64,000 nucleotides of DNA. Origin: Candidula unifasciata. Taxonomy: Eukaryota; Mollusca; Gastropoda; Stylommatophora; Geomitridae. The position numbers and the translations under genes were made by a program. The stretch is taken from assembly GCA_905116865.2 (NCBI GenBank), contig CAJHNH020004979.1, forward strand, positions 121,139 through 185,138, in the 5' to 3' direction. The stretch's first letter is position 1. Every line of letters starts with the position of its first letter. The notes beneath the pieces are model-generated. The model was not told where the DNA came from. It searched no databases and was given only the letters and a program-made list of their open reading frames with translations. This document shows positions 41,850 to 52,861 of this stretch, piece by piece.

Positions 41850-42638
41850 GATAGAAATAAACAGGGCTCTTTTTCTAGTAAATGTCCAAAAAAAGACACC
41901 CCAAAGTGAATCAAAAGGGTGCTGGTACTCACGACAAAGGGGCTATCAAAGTGGCGATGAAAAAAAATGATGCTGCAATATGTGTCAGTACTGCGTACCG
42001 TGCGTACCACCACAAAATTGGCTTGCGAATAAAGGAGGGCGTGATTGTGAATAGCAAAGGCCTGGGTGTCTGAGAACAAGTACATTACATTATGCTACGG
42101 TTACAATAGATGCGAAATCCCATACTCTGCGAAAGTTACCGACGGGGATCGACTTCATTGTACCGGGTTTATCCCATACGACTCAGTCTCTCTCCACAGA
42201 ACGGCTAGCCACCTGCCGAGATCACCTCGTAGGGCACGAACTCCCTAGCTCCGGCTACGATTTCTGTCACATATAGCTCATGTCACGTGCCTGATTTAAG
42301 GATTTCTCCTTAAGAACCAGCAGCACTCTGAAATAATTATGTTGAGTCGTTGGCTCGTATTGGTCTAAGGGATATCCCGTGGCCAATATACGCTCAACTT
42401 ATTTCAGGAGTAGGGCAACTCAAGCTTTGGCACTACAAAATATATAATATTCCTAGGCACACTTGGCTGGACACCCCCACTACTATATAAAGGTAGCCCC
42501 AAGGTTATGATAGTATACTATCATAGCTATGTTAACACAGATAACACTTATTACTTACACAAACATCAAAGCTAGACAGTTAGAATGGTGAAACAGTGAC
42601 ACCCAAGTCAGCCATGAAAATTTATGCATGAAATCAGC

Positions 42639-42641
<3 letters not shown>
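41850..42641. other. Unassigned stretch
   Basis: Contains a small palindrome 'gatagtatactatc' near 42509-42522. Frames 41882-42073 and 42066-42248 show no recognised domain. Confidence 0.35.

Positions 42642-42721
<80 letters not shown>
42642..42721. repeat. (AT)n microsatellite
   Basis: Pure AT, about 79 bp, then 'ataataat'. Confidence 0.97.
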
Positions 42722-42723
<2 letters not shown>

Positions 42724-44354
42724 ATAATGGACAGACAAACAAAAGTTTAGTAAATGTAGCTCAGGAATCAATGACACAACCCAGACATTGAAGCAGCCAG
42801 ATTTAGAATTGAGATGTACATGAGTTCACCATAGGATTCATAAGGGGCTGTGGGAAGAGAGCATGAATTTGAATAATAGATCACTTATCCCAGTTCGTAG
42901 GTCAGTGCTCCCCTCAGTCCATGGTGATTCGACTGTAGTTGACTCAGGTATCTATGCCTCGATTTGATCTGGTACAAGCTGAATGTCTCACAGGTGATGA
43001 CACAAGAACTGCATAATAGCCCAACAAAGCTCTTGAAGACTGGTTCGCTGGATTGATAACATAGGTGTCTGCAATTGTCCACTGGTCCTGGAACTCACAA
43101 ACAAGCTCTTGCCATGTTGAGGTAGTGGCACAATATACAGGATGTTGGGTATGCTTGATGCCCAGAATGGTATGGGTTGGTGGTGTTGGCTGGACTGTGA
43201 TTCGTCTGCCTTATCTCTAAGAAGGTATCATCCTGTCAGGAAAGAACTCAGAATTAGTAATCAACCTTATTCACACCCCAGCTCACCCCCCCCCCCCCAA
43301 CTTTGCTACCCTTCTCCATTCCTCAGAGTGTAACTCTCAAGAACAGGTGACAATGTCTCCTTTCATTTATCTGTCTGTAAATAAGTGCAACAGATAGAAA
43401 ACATAGTGGAGATAGATATACACTACCACACATAGATCATCCTCTCTCCACCCTCACATCTGCACTCGCAGACATACCATGTATACAGTTAGTACCTATA
43501 TATATTTCACGTCTCCACGGGCTGCTCACTACACACACAATGAATCTGTATCAAACACACTTTCGTATCAGAGCGTCTAACTCTGACGTCACAGCCGTTA
43601 CTTTAAAAGATGACCCAGATTCTTTATCTCTGCTAGGAGGCACAAAACTTCGTTTGTCTGGTCAGAGAATAATTACTTGTAGGGTTTAATATCTTTACAA
43701 ATGGTGTGGGTTCTGTAGAGCACAAACTAATTAGTCTGCACAGGAAACGGTTTAATGTTCGGAGCCTGATCTCTGGACATCAAGAACGGCCTAACTCTGT
43801 GCGATCACACAGCTGAATCTGCCCTCTCTGCAGCAGTGGCCAACTTTAAAAAGACATATATTATGGTACTCGTAAACTATAATCAACTTACCCAAGCTTA
43901 GGAATTGTTCCAAGATAGAACTGGAACTTTGAATGCGCCAATTTCTACATAGACTGTGTACACGTCTTGACACTTTGGGATCAGGCGAAAGAATGCTTTC
44001 TCAAAACCAAACTTAGCGTCTCTAGGAAAGAAGTCCCCTGTATTCATGCCTAAGGAGTAAACCGGCTTACAGGAACTTCTGAATAAAATATCAGAAATCT
44101 TCAACCTACAGTTGCAAGTTTGAAAAAAAAAAAGATTTATCAAAGCAGCTAGAGGTACCAGCGGGACATGAATAATACAGGTACTGAGTTGGATTAGTGG
44201 GAACAAAATGACATGGACTGTATTGTGTGGATGATGTGTGTCAGGAATGGAATGAAAATGAAGGAAGAAATTATTGCTCAAATGATGAAAGTTAAGCGTT
44301 TGAAAAAAAAAAAAAAAAAAAACAAGCAAAACGCAAATGTTGGCAACCGCAGCC
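42722..44354. other. Long unassigned stretch
   Basis: Poly-C near 43287-43299 and poly-A (18-20) at 44302-44321. A minus frame 43898-44479 (193 codons) is open, but its N-terminal part reads through repeat G and its middle through a poly-A run, so it is not called. Confidence 0.4.
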
Positions 44355-44680
44355 TTCTTCTTCTTCGCGTTCACCAGCTGTAAGCTCTGGCGGAAAGTTC
44401 TGGTTGTTCGTCCACTACTGAACTGCAGTCCTGCTCCAGAACCTGAGTGTTGCGTGTGCATCAGTTTTACAGATATCATTCTATTGAATACAGACTGTTG
44501 GTTCCTTGCCTCTCCGGCAGATGCACTCCGACTTCAAAGGAAGCTCCCCAAATTAGTCGACTCTTACGACATGCTTTTGGGGAGGCAGTGGGTCTATTCT
44601 TGTTTTCCCCACAATGGGGCCCAGGAACCCACACGGGGGACCGCAGCCTTGAAATCGCCTGCTATAAATTTTGGACGCTG
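44355..44680 (+). repeat. Repeat family G, well-preserved copy
   Basis: 'gcgttcaccagctgtaag', 'ggttgttcgtccactactg', 'atacagactgttggttcctt', 'gatgcactccgacttc', 'tagtcgactcttacgacatg' and 'cacaatggggcccaggaac'. This copy has no long poly-C run at the C-rich side. Confidence 0.82.
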
Positions 44681-44854
44681 GCGGGGCTTGTAAGCTGCCA
44701 TCGCCATGGGCTGTGTGACCCATGCCTCCTCAAAGCACAGTATAATACCATCCTATGGAAAGACGTAAATGGGTTTTGCTGATCACAATCGCCATCGCCA
44801 TGGGTTGTGTGTCACGTGCTCACTAGAGCATATTCTCGTATGCATATAGGAAAA

Positions 44855-45263
44855 GGGGCTATCTTCCGAATAACGGTCCCAAATTATCGAGGCTGAAAAT
44901 ATACCCTAACAGGGCCTCAGTCACTTGTCAATTGGGCACTTTCGGCGACTTGAATTGCGCACTTCCGGCAACTTTACGACCGCCGAGAGTATCTCACACG
45001 CCGCTACGCGCGGCTTGGATTGGGACTAAACTAGATGGCTGGGACTCACGAGCAGCAGCTACCGCATCTCCTGCAGCTTCCTTCATTTTATTTGCTCGTG
45101 AATCCTAGCCATCTAGTTTAGCCACGCTCGGCGTGGGAGATACTCTCGGCGGTGGCGGTATTGTCCCAGGAAGTTCGCATTTGGCATGTGACTGAGGCCC
45201 TGTTAGGGTATATTTTCGGCCTTGATAATTGGGGACTGTTATTCGGAAGATAGCCGAAAGGGG
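44855..45263. mobile_element. Near-palindromic MITE (foldback element)
   Basis: 44857-45255 starts GGCTATCTTCCGAATAACGG and ends 'gttattcggaagatagcc'. The arms stay complementary through 'aaaatataccctaacagggc', 'ctcagtcac', 'gccgagagtatctc' and 'aaactagatggct', to a centre near 45070, so almost the whole 399 bp folds on itself. Flanks 'ggaaaagg' and 'gaaagggg' are a possible 8-bp duplication (ambiguous because both are A/G runs). No coding capacity. A Mutator- or other DNA-transposon origin is inference. Confidence 0.82.
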
Positions 45264-45512
45264 AGCTCCTGTGGTGTAGCGGCTATTCGCTCGCCAGCGG
45301 ATCGAAAGGTCGTGGATTCGGGTCCTGACGAAGCCTGACATTTTTTTTCAGAAATGACCTTGATTCCGAGTAGGTACCTTGAGTAGGTACCGGGTACAGT
45401 CTTGAGAAGGTTGATCACATCACACACCGAGTGCCGATTTGTCCGTAAAACATAGGTCTACCCCTATATACCCAGTACACCTGAAGGCGTAGGAAAAGGC
45501 AATTTTACTTTT
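45262..45512 (+). repeat. SINE family B
   Basis: Begins immediately after the palindromic MITE. A box in 'gtggtgtagcggctat', B box 'gtggattcgggtcctg', poly-T spacer, then the B body to 'cctgaaggcgtaggaaaagg'. The motif 'gagtaggtacc' is locally duplicated in the body. Confidence 0.85.
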
Positions 45513-46093
45513 CTTTTTTAACTTTTTCATACGGAAAGGTGCCAACAATTTTATTTTAAAGATGTTCACAGACCGCAAGAATAGAGTCCCGAGTAACGTT
45601 AGTCTCAGGCCTCGATTAAGTTTTTCAACCAACCGCCATCGTAACTCAGTGTACTAGCGCATACATTACATAAATGAGGCGACTAACCTTGCATCTGACA
45701 CGAATACCTGCATAATTTAATCCCCTAACAATTTACAAAAACTGAGAGGCCAGCAAAAAATCCGTGGCTGTCGTCGACCTAGTTTCGCACCTGTTTACCG
45801 ATGGAAGACGGGAAGTGCAATCAAGCGACTGTTTCTGAAAGATAATAGTAAAGGTAATGCGTCTCGGGTAATGTTAGCAGGCGGAGACAACAGAGTTGTA
45901 TGAATGTTCAATTTTATTTACATCACATTGAATTACCAGGTTTAGTTTCTAGAATGGTAGGAAGAAAGAAAGAAAGGAGTAGGAAGGGAAGGTGATACCG
46001 GAGAAAGTATCACAACAGAGTGGCCAAACCTGCCAGGTTTGAGGCACACTTTTCAGACATATGTAATTTCAAAACACCCTAATTCAGTCAGCT
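45513..46093. other. Unassigned stretch
   Basis: Nothing recognised apart from short GAAA units at 45959-45980. Confidence 0.3.
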
Positions 46094-46351
46094 AGTGTAC
46101 CTGAGTCGGCTCTGTGGCTTAGTCGATGCGGAAGCTTCGTAATGTGGTTGCCGGGTCTATCCCAGCTGCGGACCATGCGCCGTGCGTTAGTGTCGACAGT
46201 GGTATCAAGAAAGCCGACGGTTCAGGAAGAAATGGCAAATTACTGGACGTAAATTTGTCTAGAAAAACCACACAACAGCTCGGGGCTGCTGGGGTTGGTT
46301 CTGCAACGTCCTGTCAAGGATACACAACTAACCTCACTAAGTGTACCTGAG
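46094..46351 (+). mobile_element. SINE family A with perfect 12-bp target site duplication
   Basis: SINE 46106-46339, flanked by AGTGTACCTGAG at 46094-46105 and 46340-46351. It has the same head and body as the 32.9-kb copy, with small differences ('ccgtgcgttagtgtcg'). Confidence 0.93.
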
Positions 46352-46380
46352 ATTGAAATAATCCCCTTAGAAGACATGCT

Positions 46381-46640
46381 TGAGTCACCGTGGCGTTGGC
46401 GACTTGACGCCCGCCTGCAAATCTGAGGGTCGTGGGTTCGCGTCCTCACAGAGCCGGACGTTTTTCAAAAATGACTTTGACCTCCTGGTCGACCCAGCCT
46501 TGAGTGGGTACCAGGCGCAGTCCTTAGAAATAAAGGCGGCCGGCGTGATGCTTACAAACCACATCACCCACCAAGTGCCGATTGGTCTATGAAAACAGGT
46601 CTAGCCTTATATTCCCACTACGTCTGAAGGTGAGGAAAAG
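46381..46640 (+). repeat. SINE family B, full length
   Basis: Head with B box 'gtgggttcgcgtcctc', short T run, then 'ggtcgacccagccttgag', 'gcggccggcgtgatgctta' and 'ctacgtctgaaggtgagg'. The 'gacttttt' end is duplicated at 46641-46670. Confidence 0.85.
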
Positions 46641-47080
46641 GGGACTTTTTGGAAAAGGGGACTTTTTCTTTTCACTTCAGACACACTACGACACACTTAC
46701 GTTACGTTTATGCCACACACCACCATACTGCAGCCAACGTACTGGTGCGTGGCGAAACATAGACAACTCATTGAGGGATTATACGAAATGTAGCAGGCAT
46801 GTGATTTTTGAATGATGACAGCTGAACAGGTTACATTGAGAATACTGTCTTGTCTGTGTTGCTGTTTTTGTTGATCGACCTCTTAGTACTTATCTTACTC
46901 CTCCCCCTCCACCGTCTTGTGTCTTATCATTCTCTTCCTGCATCTTATTTGACTATACTTTCTCGTTTTCATTCTTTTCTTTATATGTCCTTCCTCACTT
47001 CGTCTTTCTTGGCTGTTCAACTTTGCTCCTTTCTCCACTTCTTTTTCCTTGTTTCTTTTGCTGCTGCTGCTGCTGCTTAT
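46641..47080. other. Unassigned pyrimidine-rich stretch
   Basis: Runs into a CTT array; a (GCT)n tract sits at 47060-47077. Confidence 0.35.
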
Positions 47081-47187
47081 TCTTCTTCTTCTTCTTCTTC
47101 TTCTTCTTCTTCTTCTTCTTCTTCTTCTTCTTCTTCTTCTTCTTCTTCTTCTTCTTCTTCTTCTTCTTCTTCTTCTTCTTCTTCTTC

Positions 47188-47218
<31 letters not shown>
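47081..47218. repeat. (CTT)n microsatellite
   Basis: About 138 bp with one CTA interruption. Poly-Ser, poly-Leu and poly-Phe frames are artefacts. Confidence 0.97.
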
Positions 47219-47219
<1 letters not shown>

Positions 47220-47244
47220 TTGCCCATTTACAGATTTCATTACC

Positions 47245-47700
47245 AGTCTCAAGCTAGGGTTCGCTGGGAAGACAAGATTCGACAGTCCCTGACTGATTGA
47301 GGTATCGGCGACCAGGCCATTTGTTTTGCTGGGCTGGTAGACGTCATTGTCGCTGGTCGAGAAAGTATTTGTGTGTCTCACTTGATCGCATCAACACTGC
47401 AGGAGTCCTTTTTTTTTTTTGAGACTGCTTGGTGGCGTGCAATGCTAAACCATTTTATCTGGCGCACAGCACCTAATCACAATTATAACCTGAAGCTCGC
47501 TCCTTGGGGATGCATGTTAAACATGACGATTTTTTTCTCACCAAAGAAAGGGAATGGCTGACTGAGGACTGGAATAGAATAAAGCCAAGGAGGGGGTGAG
47601 AAAGAGGGGTAAACTGCTTAAAGAGAAGTCTGATGAACTTTCTGGCAAACTTCTACACCCCAGGGTGGAAGAGAATCCACTAAGTAATTCAGTCTCATGG
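47245..47700 (+). pseudogene. Non-LTR C-terminal tail split by family F
   Basis: RVRWEDKIRQSLT is encoded at 47253-47293 and continues after the insertion as EDWNRIKPRRG and then ELSGKLLHPRVEENPLS (47563-47695). It aligns with the 36.9-kb fragment (RVRWEENIRQSLT...WNKATRK). The split point carries a direct repeat CTGACTGA at 47289-47296 and 47558-47565. It is a dead fragment. Confidence 0.65.
47297..47557 (+). repeat. Repeat family F inserted in a LINE tail, 8-bp direct repeat
   Basis: F landmarks 'gatcgcatcaacactgcagg', 'gctaaaccattttatctggc', 'caattataacctgaag' and 'acatgacgattttttt'. An 8-bp flanking repeat is compatible with a DNA-transposon-type insertion, but no inverted ends are visible, so the class is open. 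Confidence 0.6.
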
Positions 47701-47734
47701 TTGGACCGTCAGTGGATGAAGTAACGTGAAAGCC

Positions 47735-47990
47735 ATTACGTCATAAGGCGTATTGGGTATATAATGCTAGAACTAATTTTTGAAGACCAATCGTCGCTCA
47801 TTGGGTGATGTGGTCAACATCAGGCTGACCACCTTTACTTCCCATACATTTACCTGGACCCTGTTTTAGGCTAAGTCGACCTGGGAACCAAGGTCTATTT
47901 CGAAAATATCCGCCTCGATGTGGAACTAAACCCACAACATTCGGGTCTGAGACGGAAAATTAGCAGCTACAGCACGGCGGCTCACTATGT
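47735..47990 (-). repeat. SINE family B, diverged
   Basis: 'cataaggcgtattgggtat', 'agaccaatcgtcgctcattg', 'gtgatgtggtcaacatc', 'aggctaagtcgacctggg', then the head complement with 'tacagcacggcggc'. Confidence 0.72.
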
Positions 47991-48054
47991 GGAGGAAGGT
48001 CGTATAATTTCAAAGCAGCGTGTTATAAATTGAAACTATATATAGTCGTCCCCT

Positions 48055-48270
48055 CGTCAGATGCAATTTGTTATTATTTTGAAGCCCCACCCTGACTTCT
48101 GCCGGTGGCCCTGAATACAGCCTGGTCATAAATATGGCCTAGCCATAGAAATGGCCTAACGGCTGAAAGGGATTTCTGGGACCTTTTCACGGGTGGTCCT
48201 CATCCGCAGAGTGACACTTTGTGTCACAGGGTGTTTATCGCTTGTGTGAGGTCATGGTGGGGTACAAATA
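48055..48270 (+). repeat. Repeat family E copy 4
   Basis: 'tgaagccccaccctgac', 'gtgacactttgtgtcacagg' and 'gtttatcgcttgtgtgagg' in E order. It contains an internal short duplication of 'aaatatggcct'. Confidence 0.75.
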
Positions 48271-48659
48271 CCTACCGACCTATATTGAAACCTCAGAGGT
48301 TAATGAACTATGTTTAAAAAAAAAAACCTAGGAAAACCGGCAAGGACAGGTATGCAAGTTAGGGAGTAGAGTACATTTACTCCGGGTACTCGTGCAGAGC
48401 TGAGACCTAGTACATCCATAGTATGCTTATATATATATATATACTAGGTAGAAGCTTCCTGTGTGGGGTTAACGTGCTCAAGGGCATGTTGCAGTCTTCG
48501 TTCTTAGTTCTAAACCGGTTCGAGTTTCCAGTTTTACAACTAGGTCAACCAGATGAGTAGCAACCTTGCTTTTATTTTTACCTCGGGATATTTATGCTCT
48601 GTCAGTTGTGTTTAACATACTGGCCGTGCCTTTTTAAGTAACTCAAGCCCTTTTATTAT
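48271..48659. other. Unassigned stretch
   Basis: A (TA)n tract near 48429-48444. Nothing else recognised. Confidence 0.3.
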
Positions 48660-49133
48660 AATAGTGATGTAGAGGCATATTTGAAATAAATGAGGGAACA
48701 ACCAAACCATTGAAAGTAGTTTCTGGAGTAACACAAGGATGTGTCTTACCACCACCACCGTTTATCACCTACTTTGACAGTATAAGCAGAGATGCTAAGC
48801 ACAGCAACGAAAATAATAATAACATTAATGAATTACTGTTTGCTAATGATCAAGCCTTGATTGCATAGCAGATACAGCAATGAATTTACAACATCTCACA
48901 TCCAGGAATGAAGAATATAAATCAAATAATAAGAGAATCGACATGGAAAAGACAGAAGTAATGTCTATAGGAAGAAAGAAACAGAATTTAAATATTGAAC
49001 TAGAACATACACATATTAAACAGGCATCTGAGTTTAAATAACTTGGAGCAACATTCTCTGAAGATGGGAAATTGGACGAAGAAATTACATCCGATGCAGT
49101 CAAGCAGGCCAAGTACTGCTACATCTACTTCTC

Positions 49134-49136
<3 letters not shown>
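48660..49136 (+). pseudogene. Non-LTR reverse transcriptase core, degenerate
   Basis: A frame reads EINEGTTKPLKVVSGVTQGC then VLPPPPFITYFDSI. 'GV.QGCVLSP.LF' is the RT domain 4 motif, and the frame continues to ELLFANDQALIA, the palm active site where the usual FADD or YADD is now FAND, so one catalytic Asp is lost. Beyond it the frame breaks with several stops (a 'MEKTEVMSIGRKK'-like stretch and 'LGATFSEDGKL' are readable in other frames). The enzyme would copy element RNA at the target site. The upstream RT domains and endonuclease are absent. It continues past a CT array at 49218-49670. Confidence 0.82.

Positions 49137-49217
<81 letters not shown>
49137..49217. repeat. (CT)n microsatellite inside the RT pseudogene
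   Basis: Pure CT, about 80 bp, placed between the RT core and the C-terminal region of one LINE copy. Confidence 0.97.
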
Positions 49218-49219
<2 letters not shown>

Positions 49220-49670
49220 AGCATAAGGCAATCCCAACCAGACAAAGAAATATCTCACATAAAGCATATTCATTCGTAGCCTGTCCTGCCAGTGCCAGGC
49301 GTAGTCACACACAACAAACATCAACGAAAATTAGTAACCATGACAACAAGGTGTATGATATAAGACTATAAAAGTGTCCAGTAGAGATACAATCACAAAT
49401 GAGGTCCTACGAGATAAAGTCGGCACAGAACCAATTCTAAATTACATACAAGGACAACAAATGAAATTGTGTGCCCACGTGAAAGGAATGACTTCTGACG
49501 CTATACTATGCAAAGCATATACGAAAAGAGGTAGAAGGAGGTAAAGCAAAACATGGGAAGATAACATTATAGAAACTCTACAACACCACGATATGTTTAT
49601 TGTCGAAGCAGCCACAAGAGCACGAAGCAGGTTCTTATATCTGCCCCGACACCCGCATGGGTAAAAAGGG
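49218..49670 (+). pseudogene. C-terminal region of the same LINE
   Basis: The frame from about 49381 reads VSSRDTITNEVLRDKVGTEP then ILNYIQGQQMKLCAHVKGM, a basic TKRGRRR, an in-frame TAA, SKTWEDNIIETLQHHD and EAATRARSRFLYLPRHPHG. It parallels the 9.0-kb fragment position by position (DYIQRQQVKWFAHLERM...RWKDNIRETLQQHD...RNRTLYLPRHPQ). Direct continuation of the RT core across the CT array is inferred from order and spacing. Confidence 0.82.
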
Positions 49671-49734
49671 ACATAAAGAAGAAGAGGAAGACTGACGTAG
49701 CGGTCAGAGGCTTATCTGCGGAACGAAAGTCGTT

Positions 49735-49845
49735 CAAATCCTAAAGGTGAACTTGGCACCCATGTTTACGCAGCTTAAAATGGGTACCGGCTAAAGTCCT
49801 GAGAAGTAAGTATGATGTTAACCACATTACCAACGATTGTTTAAT
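49735..49845 (+). repeat. SINE family B, degenerate piece
   Basis: 'cagcttaaaatgggtaccgg', 'taaagtcctgagaag' and 'gatgttaaccacattacc' follow the B body. Confidence 0.5.
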
Positions 49846-49925
49846 GTTTAATTAGGAATCGACATCACGGCACCCTGAACACTCTCCCACCTTCAGCGGC
49901 CAATGCAAGCTCCAGTTTTCATGGT
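49846..49925 (-). pseudogene. 3' scrap of the RNase H LINE (copy 7)
   Basis: 'aattaggaatcgacatca', 'gaacactctcccacc' and 'cttcagcggccaatgc' match the 3' end of copies 1-4. Only about 80 bp remain. Confidence 0.55.
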
Positions 49926-50720
49926 ATTGTGATATTTTGTACTTTAATATTTTGTACACCTATCGAGTGAGGATTGTTCTATACAAGATAGCTCTAGCAC
50001 TAATTGCCCAATACGCAAGAAGTCGTGAAAAATGGTCCTTATAAAAGAAGTGTTCATATTTGAACTAAGATACTGCTTGGAAGGGTACAAGATGTGGGCG
50101 GGTCCAAAAGCAGAGGGGTGTTCTGCTGGTGATGCGATATACACCACTCAACATATAGATCTTCTGGTACCTTCTGGTACCTTGTCGACAAAATAACACT
50201 AGCTACTTTTTTTTTCTCTCTGCGTCATTTCCTGCCACTATTGTAATGCTGGATCACCCTCAAAGCCAAACTTAATTATGTGGGGGGAAATGCATCTCGG
50301 TGTAGATTCGAACCCAAGATCGCGGGGGCTTCCAACAACAACTCTGCCACAGCTCCCAAAAAACATGTCGTTGGGAAAGCAGATGTTGAACCGTAAAGGC
50401 TTGTTCTCTTTTGTATAACCAGCGGCTCAGATGAAATAGTTCACAGCGGGATACGCAGCCAGTTTCAGACATATATTTGTCACGATTTTGTCGGTCGGTC
50501 GTTAATTCTTGGGGAATGATCATCATTTGAAGTGAGAGGGCAAGTTAATATGTCAGTGCATTCCCGATGTGTGGGTGTTGAAGTTTTGATAGTTTATCAT
50601 TCTCGGGATTGCCTCTGTTTGTTGTTGTTACTGAGGTGGTTTTTTTGTTGTTAACTAGAGCATTCGGGGATTTTTTTTTTCCCCAAAAAAACCCCAGTTA
50701 GCTGAAAAAAAACCCAAGCC
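49926..50720. other. Unassigned stretch ending at the assembly gap
   Basis: A local duplication 'ttctggtacc' occurs at 50162 and 50173. A possible tRNA-like B box ('agattcgaacccaagatcg', 50303-50321) may mark a SINE. The last 50 bp are homopolymer-rich (T11, C4, A7, A8), suggesting poor assembly quality next to the gap. Confidence 0.4.
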
Positions 50721-51500
50721 NNNNNNNNNNNNNNNNNNNNNNNNNNNNNNNNNNNNNNNNNNNNNNNNNNNNNNNNNNNNNNNNNNNNNNNNNNNNNNNN
50801 NNNNNNNNNNNNNNNNNNNNNNNNNNNNNNNNNNNNNNNNNNNNNNNNNNNNNNNNNNNNNNNNNNNNNNNNNNNNNNNNNNNNNNNNNNNNNNNNNNNN
50901 NNNNNNNNNNNNNNNNNNNNNNNNNNNNNNNNNNNNNNNNNNNNNNNNNNNNNNNNNNNNNNNNNNNNNNNNNNNNNNNNNNNNNNNNNNNNNNNNNNNN
51001 NNNNNNNNNNNNNNNNNNNNNNNNNNNNNNNNNNNNNNNNNNNNNNNNNNNNNNNNNNNNNNNNNNNNNNNNNNNNNNNNNNNNNNNNNNNNNNNNNNNN
51101 NNNNNNNNNNNNNNNNNNNNNNNNNNNNNNNNNNNNNNNNNNNNNNNNNNNNNNNNNNNNNNNNNNNNNNNNNNNNNNNNNNNNNNNNNNNNNNNNNNNN
51201 NNNNNNNNNNNNNNNNNNNNNNNNNNNNNNNNNNNNNNNNNNNNNNNNNNNNNNNNNNNNNNNNNNNNNNNNNNNNNNNNNNNNNNNNNNNNNNNNNNNN
51301 NNNNNNNNNNNNNNNNNNNNNNNNNNNNNNNNNNNNNNNNNNNNNNNNNNNNNNNNNNNNNNNNNNNNNNNNNNNNNNNNNNNNNNNNNNNNNNNNNNNN
51401 NNNNNNNNNNNNNNNNNNNNNNNNNNNNNNNNNNNNNNNNNNNNNNNNNNNNNNNNNNNNNNNNNNNNNNNNNNNNNNNNNNNNNNNNNNNNNNNNNNNN
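50721..51500. other. Assembly gap (780 N)
   Basis: Unresolved sequence. The right edge opens directly in a minisatellite, so the gap probably hides more of that array. The X-only frames across it mean nothing. Confidence 1.
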
Positions 51501-52037
51501 ATGACAAAACCATGACACTGGTTTACAACCTGGTGTTAGTGAGATGACAAAACCATGACACTGGTCTACAACCTGGTGTTAGTGAGATGACAAAACCATG
51601 ACACTGTGCTACAACCTGGTGTTAGTGAGACGACAAAACGACAAAACCATGACACTGGGCTACAACCTGGTTTTAGTGAGACGACAAAAATATGACACTG
51701 TGCTACAACCTGGTTTTAGTGAGATGACAAAACCATGACCCTGGTCTACAATCTGGTGTTAGTGAGATGACAAAACCATGACACTAGTTTACAATCTGGC
51801 GTTAGTGAGATGACAAAACCATGACCCTGGTCTACAACCTGTATCAGTGAGACGACAAAACCATGACACAGGGCTACAACCTGGTATCAGTGAGACGACA
51901 AAACCATGACACTGGGCTGCAACCTGGTGTTAGTGAGATGACAAAACCATGACACTGGGCTACAACCTGGTATCAGTGAGATGACAAAACCATGACACTG
52001 GGCTACAACCTGGTGTTAGTGAGACAACAAACGATGA
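51501..52037. repeat. 43-bp minisatellite at the gap edge
   Basis: About 12 units around 'atgacaaaaccatgacactg' plus 'ggctacaacctggtgttagtgag'. Variants (tatcag for tgttag, acg for atg) are interspersed. The first base after the gap is already inside a unit. Confidence 0.95.
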
Positions 52038-52861
52038 AAAAAAAAAAAAAGCTCGACTGTTCGATCGGTTGGTCCCTTCTGAACATGAAAAATCCTATTC
52101 TTGACGACAGACCAACAAAGCAGATTTCAATTACCCCGTTCAACCTTCAAAGATGTTATTATAATTAGTGCACTCGCAAGGGTCACTTTAGCCAAGTGTC
52201 ATTTGCAGCCCTCTAGAGGTAAGGAACCTGAACAATTTGAGTGAATAATGCGGTTTTTTTTTTTTAATCCGCTTTCTTGTCCACTATTGCCGACTTGATG
52301 ATCGCTTTATTTGGTAGTTGAGCTGTGCCTTGCACTTTTCCCTCTTTAATTGCCTCCCCACAGTTCTCTGCGGTGCCTTGAAACCTCAACTTTGCACTGG
52401 ATTACTGGGACTAGGATATTCCGTCACGCAAAGGTGAGGTAGGCTTGTTACTACACGGAGCTGCCATCCAGAAATCAAGTGATCTATCCTAGTAAAGACC
52501 ACTACTACCACACTGTTTACTCTTATCTCCAACCGCCGCAGATGAAAATCGAGCCGTAGTCACGCTCACAACAACACCACGTCTTATTTTACTTCTTGAA
52601 TCAACCCTGGTCGACCACGGTTTCTTTTCTACTTCTTCTCCCATGTAAATTTGACAGGGAGTCCACGCGGTGTCGGAGATTAGTGCCAGATGGATCTCAG
52701 CTGGAGAAGATAAGGTCCTGTCTGAGGTCCTGCTCAGGTCTTGACCAGAGATAGTTGGTTCCAGTCAGACGAAAGATTATGTTTGCCAGCTGGGCTGTGT
52801 TAATCGTCCGGATACGGGTATATTTTGTTATCAGTTTTCAGCTCTTGCAATTATAAAACTA
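52038..52861. other. Unassigned stretch
   Basis: Poly-A at 52038-52051 and poly-T near 52253. No gene or repeat recognised. Confidence 0.35.

Noticed and set aside
42509..42522. Palindrome GATAGTATACTATC as a regulatory site
   Set aside because: Short, isolated and in AT-rich DNA; chance is likely.
43898..44479. 193-codon minus frame
   Set aside because: Begins inside repeat family G, passes through a poly-A run, and shows no domain.
50655..51518. Frames of 271-287 codons of X
   Set aside because: They span the N gap and carry no information.
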